A stretch of DNA of 64,000 nt, taken from positions 4,019,624 through 4,083,623 of the forward strand of contig BDGG01000001.1 of the NCBI GenBank assembly GCA_001949185.1. The letters run 5' to 3'. The notes beneath the pieces are model-generated. The model was not told the origin of the DNA, made no database searches, and saw nothing but the letters and a program-made list of their open reading frames with translations. Source of the DNA: Ramazzottius varieornatus (lineage: Eukaryota > Tardigrada > Eutardigrada > Parachela > Ramazzottiidae). Made by a program: the position numbers and the translations under genes. Below are positions 47,901 through 59,452 of this stretch, piece after piece. Position 1 is the stretch's first letter; every line of letters begins with the position of its first letter.

Positions 47901-50170
47901 ATGTCGCACCAAAACGATGGTCAAGAAGTCTACTGCGTGTGCAGAACATCCGATATCTCCCGATTCATGATGTAAGTTGTTTGCGTCTGAGTATTCTGTT
48001 TTCTCGACACAAAAACAAAGTACGTGCATGTCTTCCGTATGATCACAGAGCCTGTGAAAAGTGCGATGAATGGTACCACGGAGACTGCATCCATCCCCCA
48101 ATGACGGCAAAATCCTCCAAGAATATCGAGAAATATTACTGCGAAGCTTGCACCAGTAAGTGTTTACGTTCCGAGCAAAATATGTACACCAGTTGTAAGG
48201 AATTCTGCTCTGTTTTAGAAATCGATCCAAATCTGGTAATCACCTACAAGCCCGTCAAGGAACGGAAGAAATCGTCGTCGACGAAGAAAGCGCTCAAAAC
48301 ACCGTCAGCAAAGTCGGCAGCAAAGAAAGCCAAACGACCTGTTTCTCCATCGTTGTCACTCCACTCACATACGTCTTCGAAATCCTCAGCAATATCCTCG
48401 AAGGCGAACGTGAAAGTGGAGCCTGGTACTGACAGTACATCTGGTTCTTCTAAATCCAGCACAAGCGACGACTCAGATAACTGGGATGCAGAGTTGAAGT
48501 TGAATGCTGCGAGGCCTCGGCTGAACTCAGTCCAGTCGGATACTCCGACACAACCAAAGCCCCGATGTAAACCTGGTCCAAAGCCGAAATTAGATGGAGT
48601 GAATCGACAACGTAAACCTTCCGGGGCAAGTAGTATCAAGTCTGGTGGTCCGAAAAAGAGTGGGACGAAAGACATCAAGAAGGGTCCGAAGAAACCGAAG
48701 AGTCCAGCTGTACTTTCGACTGCTCAACCTGTGCAAAATTCCAGTCTCTCCGCGTTGGCGCCAAGAGTCTCTCCTCCGAAGGTAAGAGCGTTTCCTTCGG
48801 CTTTGCAGTTCTCATTCGTTGACTTTATTAATCTGTCATTTTCAGCCACCGCGAACCATTAAAAGAAAGGCTCCCATCATCCATCGCGCGAATGATGATG
48901 AGGCTTCGTATGGCGAACCGGAAGATTACCCAGGTTTCGACGTTGACGCGTTGCGCCAGTGCTACGGACTGAATTGCCGCTTCGCTGCTGCGCCGTACTC
49001 CAAGTACTGCTCCGATGAATGTGGAAGGGCCTTAGCCCGAGCGTGAGTAGCACTGTCGCTTCTCATGACGAAAATTCTTGGTTTCACGCTATTGGGTTAT
49101 TTGCAGACGGTTACTGCATTACATGCCGCTGAGACTGGCGGATACAGGAGATGTCGAGGCTGCTGCCACACAAGCCAACAACAAAGAGATGGACGAAGTT
49201 CGAAAGAAGCTGGCACAGTGCAAAACTTCGCTGGAAACTATGACAGCGAATAAGATGGGACTGGAAAGACTGATCATCGCGGGCAAGATGGTCGAGCCGG
49301 TGTCGGAAGAGAAGGAAAGGGACAGTGAGGATGAAGCGGATCGCAACTTGGATGTCCACTGCATCACCTGCGGAGCGCCAATATCTTCCAAACTAGCCAT
49401 CAAGCACTTCGAACGATGCTTCAACAGAGTATGTCTTTCACTCCAGTGTTTTCATATAGTACCTGGGACGTCGGCAAATGACTTGAACATGATCGTTTTC
49501 TAAAGCGGCACACACTGGTAGCCAATTACACTGAAAACGTGGGCCACTTGACACAGCGATATGGTCAGGCGTTAGCGACGTCCCACATTGTAATTTCACT
49601 GCAGTATCAGTTCAAATATAACATGCGGTGTTTTCTGCAGGTGGAGAATCAGACTTCTTATGGTTCACTGCATCCTGCGCCGAACTCCATTTTCTGTGAC
49701 GTCTTCAACCCAAAGAACAAGACATACTGCAAGAGGCTTAAAGTCATCTGTCCCGAGCACTACAAAGACGCCTTCGAAGACACGGGCGTCTGCGGTTTCC
49801 CTTTGCCGGACAATAAGCATAGTTTCAGCGGAGTCTTTTGCAACAGCTATCGCAAAAACTGTACGCGACATCCTTCGTGGGAAAGAATTCGACGAGCTGA
49901 AATCGACTTGGAAATTCTGCGAACGGTTGGTAATCTTCGCTCTTTAGCATATTACGGTACTGGTTGAGGATTGTTGGTTGAAGAAGCTTTTTCCCACTCT
50001 TGTAGTACATCAAAATGGAAGAGCTTGCAGAACAAGAGTCCGTCTTGATGAGGACAATCCAAGCACGAGGTGGAATCGTGCAGAACTTGCTGAACTGGAC
50101 TACCAAGAACGAAGAGCCTACAGGAACTTCCTTGAAGATCGAACAAGACGAAGACATCGTATGTGATTAG
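47901..50170 (+). CDS. CXXC1: Cfp1/CXXC1-like subunit of the Set1 H3K4 methyltransferase complex, without CXXC finger
   Basis: Seven exons (47901-47971, 48049-48155, 48219-48781, 48846-49042, 49107-49428, 49641-49925, 50006-50170) join in frame to 569 residues. A PHD finger (residues about 9-58: VYCVCRTSDISRFMIACEKC, DEWYHGDCIHPP, KYYCEAC) binds H3K4me3 in this family. A Lys/Ser/Pro-rich basic stretch follows (60-247) where other animals have the CXXC zinc finger; only one Cys is present there. The conserved C-terminal half is intact: CYGLNCRFAAAPYSKYCSDE, a coiled coil, CITCGAPISSKLAIKHFERC, and the Cys/His-rich Set1-interacting part (SIFCDVFNPKNKTYCKRLKV, WERIRRAEIDLEILR). Foldback copy 10 lies in intron 5. 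It starts about 775 bases from the divergent RRM gene. Confidence 0.9.
49470..49582. repeat. Foldback repeat copy 10
   Basis: Left end GTCGGCAAATGACTTGAAC; arms AAAGCGGCACACACTGG and GAAAACGTGGGCCACTTG. It lies in intron 5 of Cfp1. Confidence 0.7.
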
Positions 50171-50598
50171 TAATTCAAGGTATCATTACATCCCTTTCCC
50201 AATTAGGCTTTTAGCTACAGTGACAGTAACTCCGACTTTGCTTACGCCGTTCTGATACTCATTCTAGCAAGAACACTTTGCTTTCATGAGGTAAGCTTGG
50301 AAAACGGCTGCAGTATCATCATTCGTTCAGTTGAAAAACCTGTTTTGAAAGATCAACGTTGCCGAATAAAAGTTCCGTTTCGGAAAAGGAGAGCTAAAGA
50401 TACACGATGACATGTAACGGACTGACAACTACCGGAGTGTTTTTCACCCGTAAGAAGAAACAAAGTAGCATTAAGATAACATGATCGTAAAGAAATTAAG
50501 AACGAAGCTACAGGTGAAACCGTAAGACGGAACAAATAGGTGTGGCTTTTCCTGCAGCTAAACAGATTCCGGTTTACTCCAGTACATTAGATATACAG
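50171..50598. other. Convergent intergenic stretch
   Basis: 3' ends of Cfp1 (+) and the 299-residue gene (-) face each other. No gene is seen. Confidence 0.5.
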
Positions 50599-51691
50599 CT
50601 ATGTCGGTGACGCCGCCGGTCTTTTTGCAGGATCGTGGTTGGAATTGAAGTTATAGATCCGATTGGATATCCTGCGAAGCACGGCGAGATTGGTGAGAAA
50701 CCGTTGTTCGTTAAGCTGAGCTTCTGGTACCTCGTGTGGTGCGTCGTGTGGTCTTCCTGGAACGTCCCCATGTAGGTCGTCACTGAGGGGATTTAGCTTG
50801 TCAGAGATGACTTGCCCGTTCCTCGGTATCGTCCTCTCCGCTGTTGCGGGTCTGGAAAGATCGAGAACTGGCTGACGCCTCGCCGCAGCAATTCCTTCCC
50901 TCTCGCACCAGGTTCGATAAGCAAACTTCCAGCAGAAGTTCACGTACTTCCGCCGAACTACGAGAGCGAACAAATTGTACACACTGCACTGCTCATGAGC
51001 TGTTGAATCTTTGAGAATTGTCTCACCTTCCGCGTTTGCCCAGACTGCGGTTTCCGCTGTGGACAAAAACAGCTGGATAAGAAATCTCTCCGAAGATATC
51101 GTGCCGGTTCTTATCACGTACCAACTGAACCACTTTCGCGCACAAGTTGTTTGTAGAATGCAGTCAGCGTGCTCTTCACATGTACATCGAGCTTCGGATG
51201 TTCGCGGGCCATGTACTCACTCCACACTCCAAATGTCTGCAAGAAATGTGATGTTATGAAGACTGAGATGTAAATTTTCCTGTTTCTAACACCGAAGTCT
51301 AAGCGGGAATAGTCTTTTTTCACTTACGCACTTTCTCTCGGGGGAACAGGAGTGTTCGCAATACGTAACCCGAATAACAAAGCGCGAAAACGCCCGAAAA
51401 TGTCGCAGCTTTCTCGTAAATTGGTCCAATTTCGTATTTCCGCAAAGCTCCCGGTAACGACATTACTAGGACGTCGTACAGCAAAGGAAGCATTGCCGAC
51501 ATCAGTACTGAACGATAATATCGCAAGATGTCGTGCTTGGATGTGACGAAGAAGCGAAGTGCTGTAAAATAACTGTCAGCGGCTGACTTGATGGGTTCGC
51601 TATATGTGTGAACGGTGAACTTCCGGGTTCCTCCTCTTTCACCCATCCCGTAAAACCCGTTGTACCATCTCAGGAATGTCTCTTTCATCAC
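50599..51691 (-). CDS. Unrecognised 299-residue protein with hydrophobic centre
   Basis: Four exons (51691-51328, 51226-51122, 51056-51027, 50999-50599) join in frame to 299 residues. The third is a 30-base microexon (AETAVWANAE). The N-terminal part (MMKETFLRWYNGFYGMGERG) leads to two hydrophobic segments (SVLMSAMLPLLYDVLVMSLP and ATFSGVFALCYSGYVLRTLL) joined by a charged loop. The C-terminal half is polar, with FCWKFAYRTWCEREGIAAAR and a Pro/Arg-rich tail. Two membrane segments are likely. I recognise no family. The coherent frame over four exons makes it a real gene. It lies just downstream of the WD-repeat gene on the same strand. Confidence 0.6.
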
Positions 51692-51782
51692 AAAGTAACA
51701 TTTGTGCGAACTTATGATACACTGTCATTTGTACTTCGCCGACATTTCCGGGACGCATCTCCATGGTTGCATGTGCGTCGGT

Positions 51783-54248
51783 TCATTTGGGTTTGCCGGG
51801 TTTAGCCACTTGTGACTTCTGGATGGGCTCTGCTGCCGCCTCATGAATCAGCTTCTGTCGAGGTGTCAAATTCGCCGACTGAAATATCAAGAGTTCAACT
51901 TGCTTCTCGACGTATTTTCTTCCCTCCGATGCAGATGCAGCAGGTCCGTTGTCCACTTCGAGCTTCCGCTTGTCCTCTCGTAGACTTTGAGCAGCTCCCG
52001 GTTTTCCCAGTTCTTTGGCTTCTGACTGGTTTACTGGCCGCATTAGTGGCATTTTATGTGACTCAACCGGAAGTGGTGGCTGCTTTCTTGACAACATGGC
52101 TTGCTTTTTCAGCTCGTCCGAGCGTTTTAGCCGGCCATTCGGGCTTCGCTTCATGGTAGCAGCTGTTCCAAGTTTTTGTTTTGGTTTCTCCAAAGCGGTC
52201 CCTGGTGTACGCTTTGGTGTCACCGCGCATGATGTGCCGGTTTTGTTTTCTTTCTTTTCTTTCGCAGCTTCTTTGTTCAAGAGGGACATCAAACGACGAT
52301 GCCACTGATTCGAAGGTGTTTCAGGAGCTGGCTCGACATGATTCACCATCTCCAGGCTGTCCACACTTGAAGTTACCCGTAAGGGCATTCCGTTATCTAT
52401 AGCCGCGTTCGTGCCTGATGTATCTTGTCTGGTCTTTTGCAGGGATATCTTCGGAATAGGCTGCCCATCACCGAAATGGACAACGTACAAAGCAGTTACG
52501 AATGACATTATCACGGTGTCCATGCTAACGAAGATGGACGACAGGAGCGGATGCCCAATGTCTGGAAGAGGTCTGAACGACGTCAACATTTCGCCTGTCA
52601 GAAGATGCCAGACGTTGATGGAACCGTCCGTGCAACCAGTAACTACTCTGCACATATATTCGGTCATCCCACAGATTCGATGCTGATGCGCCATCGTACG
52701 TTTAGGTAATGAATGGCCGTTCCAGACTTCCCACACATATGCATTTCGTCCAGCAGCTCCGACGCAGAAGTACGCATTGCAAGTAAGTTCCGATACTTTC
52801 GGTATTGTTCCCCGTGAATTGAAGTTGAAGATCTTTCGCACAACGCTTTTCGTAGAAGGGTGGAGGGATGCTACGAGGATTCCAAGACGTCCTACAGTGA
52901 AACAGCAGAAGACTTGTTTATGAACACAGACTTTCGTCACGGGATGATCGTCCTTCCAAGCATGCCCACTGGGCTTGATGGAAAACTCCACCACGTCGTT
53001 CTTCGGATTCCACTGCGCTACCCTAGTCTGGCTAGTCCCGACGGTCAAAGACTGGTGGTTTGTACTCACATACGTGAAGCTTTCTTCCACATGATGGGTC
53101 GTTAGATGTTTGCCCGTATCCCAGCGGTTGTCTTTATAGTGAAAAGATTGAATTAACGTCGGACCCGTCTGGATGAAGAGGAAGACACCATCGCTGGACA
53201 TGGTCATACGGATGACAGGTATGTCCCCTGGTGTGCGAACAGTAGCTAGAGGTTGAAACGGAGAGGCTTTTGAGGCTCTGGGGTGTAGTGCGTGAATTTC
53301 TACCGCCGGACTCTCCGGCGATTTTATGGCAACAACGTCCATGGAAGCCGCTAACTGAGGCACGTTTCTTCGGCATTTGAAAAGCTTAATGGGGTGAGGT
53401 TGCGAACAGAATATGTTCTTCTCGTGAAGTGTCACTACGCCTACTCCCGATAAATCGAGAAAAGTTTCCTTACTGAAGTTCGGATCCGGACTTGACGGGA
53501 TTAGACTTTTCACTTCCGGTTCGAGCTGTTTGACTGGTTCCGGTGTCTTGACTGGTGGAGTCTTATTAGACTTCCCTTTAGGGATTTTGCTTTGCTTGAC
53601 AGACATTACGGGTTCAGGAAGAGCGGGAGCCAGTTTCTCAAGTTCGACGCAGATATACAGAATCAGCGGATAGTCCAGCGTGGAGAGGTACTTCAGAAGG
53701 AATATTTTTTGGCAAGAGACGTCAGTCGTCCGAAACCATTCGATAAGGTCCGTCAGCTCAGCAATCAGTTCTTTAAGCTTACCGAAAGGAGTTTTGCCTT
53801 GAAGAACCACGCCATCACCAATACCCGCTCTTCCAACGAGATCTCTAGTTACGTCGTCGGTGGCCGGAGAGAGAGGATTGACCAGAGGTTTCATGATATC
53901 CAGCAAGGACAGAATCAATTTAGGGTCAAGAGTTTCCGCAAAGCACAGAAATACTTCTCTACGCCATGACGCAGTTATCTGCAAAGTCCATTTGAGGAGT
54001 GTATAAAGCTTTTCCTCAACGGTACATCGGCGACAGATACCGCAGGATAGCAGGTTTTCGGCACTGCTGCCGGCGGATCCACAGCGGATATTTCCCAGTT
54101 TCACGCAGTTTGGTACTTGCGAAGGTTCGTCTAGGCTAAACATAGGCGGATCTTTTTCTTTATTACCGTCTTGAGTGGAAGTCATCTTAAGATTTGGAAC
54201 CCGGAAATTGTTAGACAGGTGCAGAATAGAGTGGCTAGGAAAGAGCAA
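51783..54248 (-). CDS. WD-repeat protein, FBXW10-like layout
   Basis: A single uninterrupted 821-codon frame, unusual among the intron-rich neighbours. A more likely start is the ATG at 54185 (MTSTQDGNKEKD), giving 800 residues. The N-terminal third has CGICRRC and two helical blocks (KLYTLLKWTLQITASWRREV and DLIEWFRTTDVSCQKIFLLK). Then come WD-like blades, residues about 290-620, the clearest being YMCRVVTGCTDGSINVWHLL and AYFCVGAAGRNAYVWEVWNG. The C-terminus is basic, Lys/Pro-rich and ends KSQVAKPGKPK. FBXW10/CDRT1 proteins share this order (N-terminal domain, then WD40) and act in SCF ubiquitin ligases, but I see no clear F-box. It could instead be another WD40 scaffold. The lack of introns may mean retroposition. 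Confidence 0.6.
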   Translation of the reverse strand: MLFPSHSILHLSNNFRVPNLKMTSTQDGNKEKDPPMFSLDEPSQVPNCVKLGNIRCGSAGSSAENLLSCGICRRCTVEEKLYTLLKWTLQITASWRREVFLCFAETLDPKLILSLLDIMKPLVNPLSPATDDVTRDLVGRAGIGDGVVLQGKTPFGKLKELIAELTDLIEWFRTTDVSCQKIFLLKYLSTLDYPLILYICVELEKLAPALPEPVMSVKQSKIPKGKSNKTPPVKTPEPVKQLEPEVKSLIPSSPDPNFSKETFLDLSGVGVVTLHEKNIFCSQPHPIKLFKCRRNVPQLAASMDVVAIKSPESPAVEIHALHPRASKASPFQPLATVRTPGDIPVIRMTMSSDGVFLFIQTGPTLIQSFHYKDNRWDTGKHLTTHHVEESFTYVSTNHQSLTVGTSQTRVAQWNPKNDVVEFSIKPSGHAWKDDHPVTKVCVHKQVFCCFTVGRLGILVASLHPSTKSVVRKIFNFNSRGTIPKVSELTCNAYFCVGAAGRNAYVWEVWNGHSLPKRTMAHQHRICGMTEYMCRVVTGCTDGSINVWHLLTGEMLTSFRPLPDIGHPLLSSIFVSMDTVIMSFVTALYVVHFGDGQPIPKISLQKTRQDTSGTNAAIDNGMPLRVTSSVDSLEMVNHVEPAPETPSNQWHRRLMSLLNKEAAKEKKENKTGTSCAVTPKRTPGTALEKPKQKLGTAATMKRSPNGRLKRSDELKKQAMLSRKQPPLPVESHKMPLMRPVNQSEAKELGKPGAAQSLREDKRKLEVDNGPAASASEGRKYVEKQVELLIFQSANLTPRQKLIHEAAAEPIQKSQVAKPGKPK

Positions 54249-54391
54249 AAGAGGTCAAGATGGAGGAGTAACGAAGCCAGACGAAATCCAACGGCTAAAT
54301 TACGCAAGTGCGTTTATTACTTCCGACGAAGATGCTTCGCAACCGTCCCGTAGGATAGTTTTGCAGGCGCCAGTTCATCTACCGACCAAAG

Positions 54392-56309
54392 TCAGGAAGG
54401 CTTGGCACTGGTACTGATATTTACGTCCCAAACATAGGGTTCCCAGTCATTCTTGCTTTTGTCTCCAGTATGCCGAGCTGGCTTTGCCTTTGCCAAGAGT
54501 ATCTTCAGCTTGTCAAGGTCCGAAGATGCATCGGCGGTGGTTAGAGGTGGGCAGTTGCATTTTTGCCGTAACTCTATAGCCTGAAAGAATCATTCAAATA
54601 ATTGATGTTTTTGTCCTGAGCTTTGATTGATGACCTCACTAATACTGTATGAAGATATGCGAGTACCTTTGGAGTGGCCGCATTCAGCAGGTTGGCTCGT
54701 TCTTCATGGCTAGGATGTGTACTGAGATAGGATAAGATAGTTCTCGCGGTATCTCCGACGTGATGCTCCCTGGCTTTGTCGCTGATGGCTCCGAGTAACT
54801 GCATCCGCGTCCAGAAAACTGAGTTCTCTCGGACATCAAAGCACGCTTTTGCGGTGAGGTTGAGTCCTACCGTGTCGGCCTCACGCTCCAGCAGCCGATG
54901 TCTCGGCAGGATGAACGCCACCTAGTTGAGTTCAACACAGTCGGTACTCGTACTAGTCTTTACGAATTTAGTCGAGAAGAGATGAAGAACCTTGATTGCT
55001 TTGTACATCAGCACAGTGGCGAAGAACGCAACCCATTTAGAAGCTAAAACAGACCATAGCCAGGTAACAAAAGCAAGGGCGCCAACTTCGGTGCAAAACT
55101 GGAGGCTGTGAAGTTCAACCTAAAATGCATGTTTTCCTGAATGGTAGATGAACATTGAACGGAAGTACTATTTTGATGGGGTTAAATGTGTGAGAGACCC
55201 ACCGGCGTACCACATGATCGAGTAGCGCATGGGAGAGTTCGTGCCCAAGAACAACAGCGAGCTGATTTTCATTCTTAGCGATCTCCAGGATGCCGCTGAA
55301 CACAAAAATATGGCCTGTCTGAACACAAAGCAAGCTACAAAGTTAGCTTGAATAGGTTCTGGTTGATGTGGATCAAGTTAGAATCCAACAATTTACCGGC
55401 ATCACGAAGGCATTCTGTTGTTCGCTTTCCACCACGCTGATCCGCCACTTTCTTTGTCTGACGTTCGGCGCATTGGCATTTTCTTTTAATATTTGAGTGA
55501 TGACGTTTTGGACTGTTTTGTAGGCAGTATGATCAGTAGGCAGGAGAGTTCCTTTGAGCACGTGGAAGAGCTAGAAGCATACTGCGTTCTTACGAAACAC
55601 TTGATAGTTTCTGGTTGGAACATAGATATTCATAGCGTACCATGTCTTTTTCCATCTCAATCAAGGGCTCAAACTGATCGATGGTGAACATGATGAATCG
55701 TTTTCTACCCGTGATGGGTGTGTTTTCCAAATGGAATACAAAGAAGGCCACGGAAGATACGACGATAGCTACCGCAACACCCAATAGCTGGTTCTTGTAT
55801 TTGGCTAATACATGGTGCTGAGAATCAATAGCTAACCATTTTCGCCGAACTCGTCTGTGGAACAATAACACCTATCATAATAATTTTTACTAAATGGAAC
55901 GTCGGCAAATGAATTCACCCAGATCATATCCCCAGTGGCGCACGCTTTCAGCCAGTATCAAGGAAATCATGCGCGACTTGAGGTAACGATATGGGGAAAT
56001 TATTAATTTTTGCGGACGCCTCAAATGCTATCAATACTGAAACTGCTGTTGGTGGTTTCGGGCTCACCTTCCAATGAAAGCAGCTACGGGAATTCCAACC
56101 ACTTTTATGGCAATCGGTGGGATAACAGGGACAAAGCGTCGCGATGTGGTGAAGAAAAGGCGAACTTGGAATTTTTTGTGGAATATTGCTGTGGTGCCGA
56201 GGTTGCTCTTTCCTGGTAGGCGAGTACAAGAGGAGAAACGAAACTGGGAGGCTTTGCTTGGTAAGCTGGATAAGGCTTTTCTCGTGACGGCATGATAGAC
56301 ATTGATCAT
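54392..56309 (-). CDS. OMA1: OMA1 mitochondrial inner-membrane metalloprotease
   Basis: Seven exons (56309-56068, 55854-55641, 55570-55397, 55318-55211, 55119-54991, 54921-54667, 54580-54392) join in frame to 436 residues. The N-terminus ([20 protein letters not shown]) is basic and Ser-rich, as a mitochondrial presequence. A membrane segment follows in exon 2 ([20 protein letters not shown]). The M48 zinc site is [10 protein letters not shown] (about residues 235-244), with the third ligand in [11 protein letters not shown]. In animals OMA1 cleaves OPA1 under stress and also DELE1, linking mitochondrial damage to fission and the integrated stress response. All key residues are present. Exon 1 and 2 are separated by an intron that contains foldback copy 11. 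Confidence 0.92.
55901..56015. repeat. Foldback repeat copy 11
   Basis: Left end GTCGGCAAATGAATTCACCC; arms CCAGTGGCGCACGCTTTC and GAAATCATGCGCGACTTGAG; right end GCGGACGCC. It lies in intron 1 of OMA1. Confidence 0.75.
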
Positions 56310-56894
56310 TTCTTTCTTCTCATAATGGAAGATTAAATGTGGCACTTACGCTTATTTTGTTCCGAAAGGTTATTGACTGCTTTGTGTTTTCCGTGCATGG
56401 TGAAACTTCAGTCCAAGGTGACCTTCGGGTCATCAAGATTTGTGGGTTAATTGTGTATGGTTCTTCAGGCTAGTCAACCAGAATAGTGCATGACAACAGC
56501 TAAGAGATAGCTGACCGGAAAGATGAGGTGAAGTGACAGCACGTTGAAAGAAGCAGCGTAGGGCCGGAGATTGATTTTTTAAAACTACCTACATAAAACA
56601 TGAGGATGAAAAGGTTGGATTGAATGTTTCTTTGCAGGAGCGTTGCATTCCATGTGGGACGTTTTCGGTGTCGATACCATTCAAGCGGTTCGGGGTAGCC
56701 GTGCGGTGAGCATCTGTGTCGTGAGCTAGCGAAAGGTGAAGCTTTGGCCAGTACAACTATATAGAGAAGATTCTCAAAGCGTTTGGGAATATAGTGAGCA
56801 AGCTCGGTAAAGTACGATATTAGAAGTTCTTCCAGTAAGGTTAACTGTGCATGAGGAGCGTTGGCAAGGGCGGGTGAAGCGCGGGAGAAAGCAA
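56310..56894. other. Intergenic stretch
   Basis: No coding exon is seen between OMA1 (5' end) and the guanylate cyclase (3' end). Confidence 0.5.
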
Positions 56895-59452
56895 CTACTG
56901 CATGTTCAGCCAGTATGTCGTCATGCTTGTCTTTCCCTTGATGTTGATGATACCGCGCTCAGTGACGGAGAACTCTGGAAAGTCCTTTAGCAGGTCCGCA
57001 GAGGCCGTACTCATGTGGATGCGCTTAGCTTCACCATGGGACGTCATGCGGGAGGCCGTGTTGACAGTATCTCCGAACCTGATAGTGAAGCAGGTTCGAA
57101 AACCGGAACTTGCGAACTCTGATATACTGTACAAGCATTCTAGGGCTACTTACAGGCAGTATCGAGGTCGACGGAAACCCACAACTCCAGCCGCGCAAAC
57201 ACCGGAGTGTAGCCCAATACGCAAGCTCAGTCCTCTGGACAGAGCTTGTGTGATCAAGCGACGAGCCAAGATGCAGATCTCCCGAATGTGAATGTTCCCG
57301 TTGCGTTCAGGCAAACCGCTTGCGACCTACAGTACATGAGAATGATTCTGTAGGCTCGTTAAGTTAGCCCTATGCAGCTTGCGTCTTTGTCGTTACCATG
57401 TTGGTGTCGCCAACTGCCTCCACCTTGTAGACGTCCAGGTCGACCAAGGTTGTATCGAACATGACTTCCACGTCGTTCAAGATCTTGGTGGCTTCGAAGG
57501 GTGTGATGGTCTGAACGTAGTCAGCAAAGCCGTAGAGATCTCCGAAAAGGATGGTGACGCAGTCGAAGAGCTCCGGCACGACTGTGATACCCATCTTGAG
57601 CTGCTTCACCACCGAGCTATGGGTAGAACGGTTTTTGGAAAAATACAGTCTGGTAAAATTCAGGACATATGATGATGAAAAATAATAATTTTGGTGTTCG
57701 GAGGTCTTACGAGGGCAAGATTTGACGCAGCAGCTGATCACATTTGGCGCTTTCCGCTATCAAGTCCGCCGTTCGTTCAGCCACCTTGTGTTCCAGCTCT
57801 CCAGCGTAGATTTCCAAACGGTGAATGATCTTGTCCATCAGACTCATGTTCTTTTTCTCATAAGCCGAAGAACCCTCCGCCACTTCGTCCAGGGCAGCTC
57901 GCAGTTGCGACAGCGAAGGACGAGCCGTCGGGTTCTGTTCCCATGACTGAGCCAGGACATTTTGAAAGCGTGGTGGAATAGCCAGGTCCGACTTGCTTCG
58001 GAACTTCAGGGGGTTTAGTTGTCCTTCGCAGATATGGGTGACAATCTCTGTAGTGTAAACATTTGCGTAGTTTAGTGTTCCCTCGGGGTCGGTGTTCACT
58101 TGATCGGCTAAACATACCTTCTGGTGTCAACAAGGTTACGCCTTCGTAAGGTTGTGACTGCGTGAAGATTTCGAACAAGATGACACCGACGGAGTAGACA
58201 TCCGTCATCTTGTTCGGCTCGATTTCTCCACGAAGAATCTCGGGAGCTGTCCAGAAGGCTGTGTGCTCTTTGAACAAGGCTCGTGTTTGAGCCTTTGCCG
58301 CTTCTTGTACCATCTCTTCGGCAATGCGCTTGAAGGCCAGTTCGGAGATCTTCAAGGTGAAGTGCTTATCGATCAGGCAGCGCCAACCAGTCAAGTACCC
58401 GTGTAGACCCAGTGGGGAACGATGGATGTATTTCATACCCTACATATATCAGAGAATGTTCACATGCGCCACCTGTGTTCTAATCTGAGAAGTTTTCGTC
58501 ACGCTTGGCGGGGGAATTGAACAGGTCGGTTTCGTGAGTGGCGCACGTCTCCAGCCAGCAACAACGAGAAGGTGCGCCACTTGAAACAATCTGGTTAATC
58601 AGCTCATTTGCTCAGCTGCCATGGTGGTGTTATTCGCGTGTTTTCCCATTCTTTTAAAAATACTGTTTGAGGCAGTAAGTTTACCTCGAGTAGGTCGATC
58701 ATGAAGGAGTTTCGAAACTGCCAGTCCAGTTCGGTGGTGGACTCGAAGAGATCGTGAAGGGAACCTTTGGCGGCATACTCGCTGACAAGGACCGCGTTCA
58801 GTTGGTCTTCTTGAGGAATGATGGCGATACCTATGAACTTGCTGACGTTTTCGTGCTTGACATCTCGGAGCTGAAATGCGATAAAAAACATTTATGAGGC
58901 AACCTTTCCATTCTGTTTTTCTCAAGGGAGAAATTTGCCGCTGCCAAAGGGGGCAGTGTTTTAGCCTAGCGGGGACCTTGCGTGATGTTGGAGGCCTCAT
59001 GAGATGCGAGTCATCGATGTTACGTGGCGGCTGTCAATGCTTTTTATATTTCATCTTGTCGTCTTTCATCAAACTATCGATTATAATTGAGGCGGGCCAT
59101 GTTTAGACTAGGTTCTCCAACGAGATCGACGAGGACCAACATGAACACAGAGTATACCCATCCTTTCTAAGCCCGTTCAACAATAGCCTGCATCGATATG
59201 TGTTGCTTTCTCGACAATACACAGATCAATATTCAGAGTACGTATCAGACTTATCGATAGAAGTTAATGTAATTATATCCATCGATGAGTTTTACCTGGT
59301 TGAGGATGACAAGCAGCTTCTTGCTGGCCGAGAAATTTTTATGTCCGGCTCGCGGTCCGCAATCGACACCTTTCGGGTAGAGAGGGAAGGTGGTGGTGAG
59401 GACCTCTTCACCCTTATAAGTGGCTGCTCCTCCCATAGGCATCTGTAAAATG
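56895..59452 (-). CDS. Receptor-type guanylate cyclase, kinase-homology and cyclase domains
   Basis: Seven exons (59452-59296, 58870-58685, 58439-58118, 58047-57711, 57615-57397, 57326-57154, 57078-56895) join in frame to 525 residues. Residues about 1-290 are the kinase-homology domain: [69 protein letters not shown]. It lacks HRD and DFG, as usual for this pseudokinase. A coiled-coil linker precedes the class III cyclase: [39 protein letters not shown]. The Asp metal ligands, the guanine-reading Glu (KVE) and Cys (YCL) are present, so it should make cGMP. No extracellular domain or transmembrane helix is visible before the ATG at 59452. Exon-like pieces upstream (59520-60720, e.g. ALDDMFDARTYKDSETL) may be the receptor part. 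Foldback copy 12 lies in intron 2. Confidence 0.85.
58507..58613. repeat. Foldback repeat copy 12
   Basis: Ends GGCGGGGGAATTGAACAG and CAGCTCATTTGCTC; arms GAGTGGCGCACGTCTCC and AGAAGGTGCGCCACTTG. It lies in intron 2 of the guanylate cyclase. Confidence 0.75.

Noticed and set aside
48244-48678. 144-codon - strand frame
   Set aside because: Antisense shadow of the Lys/Ser-rich exon of Cfp1.
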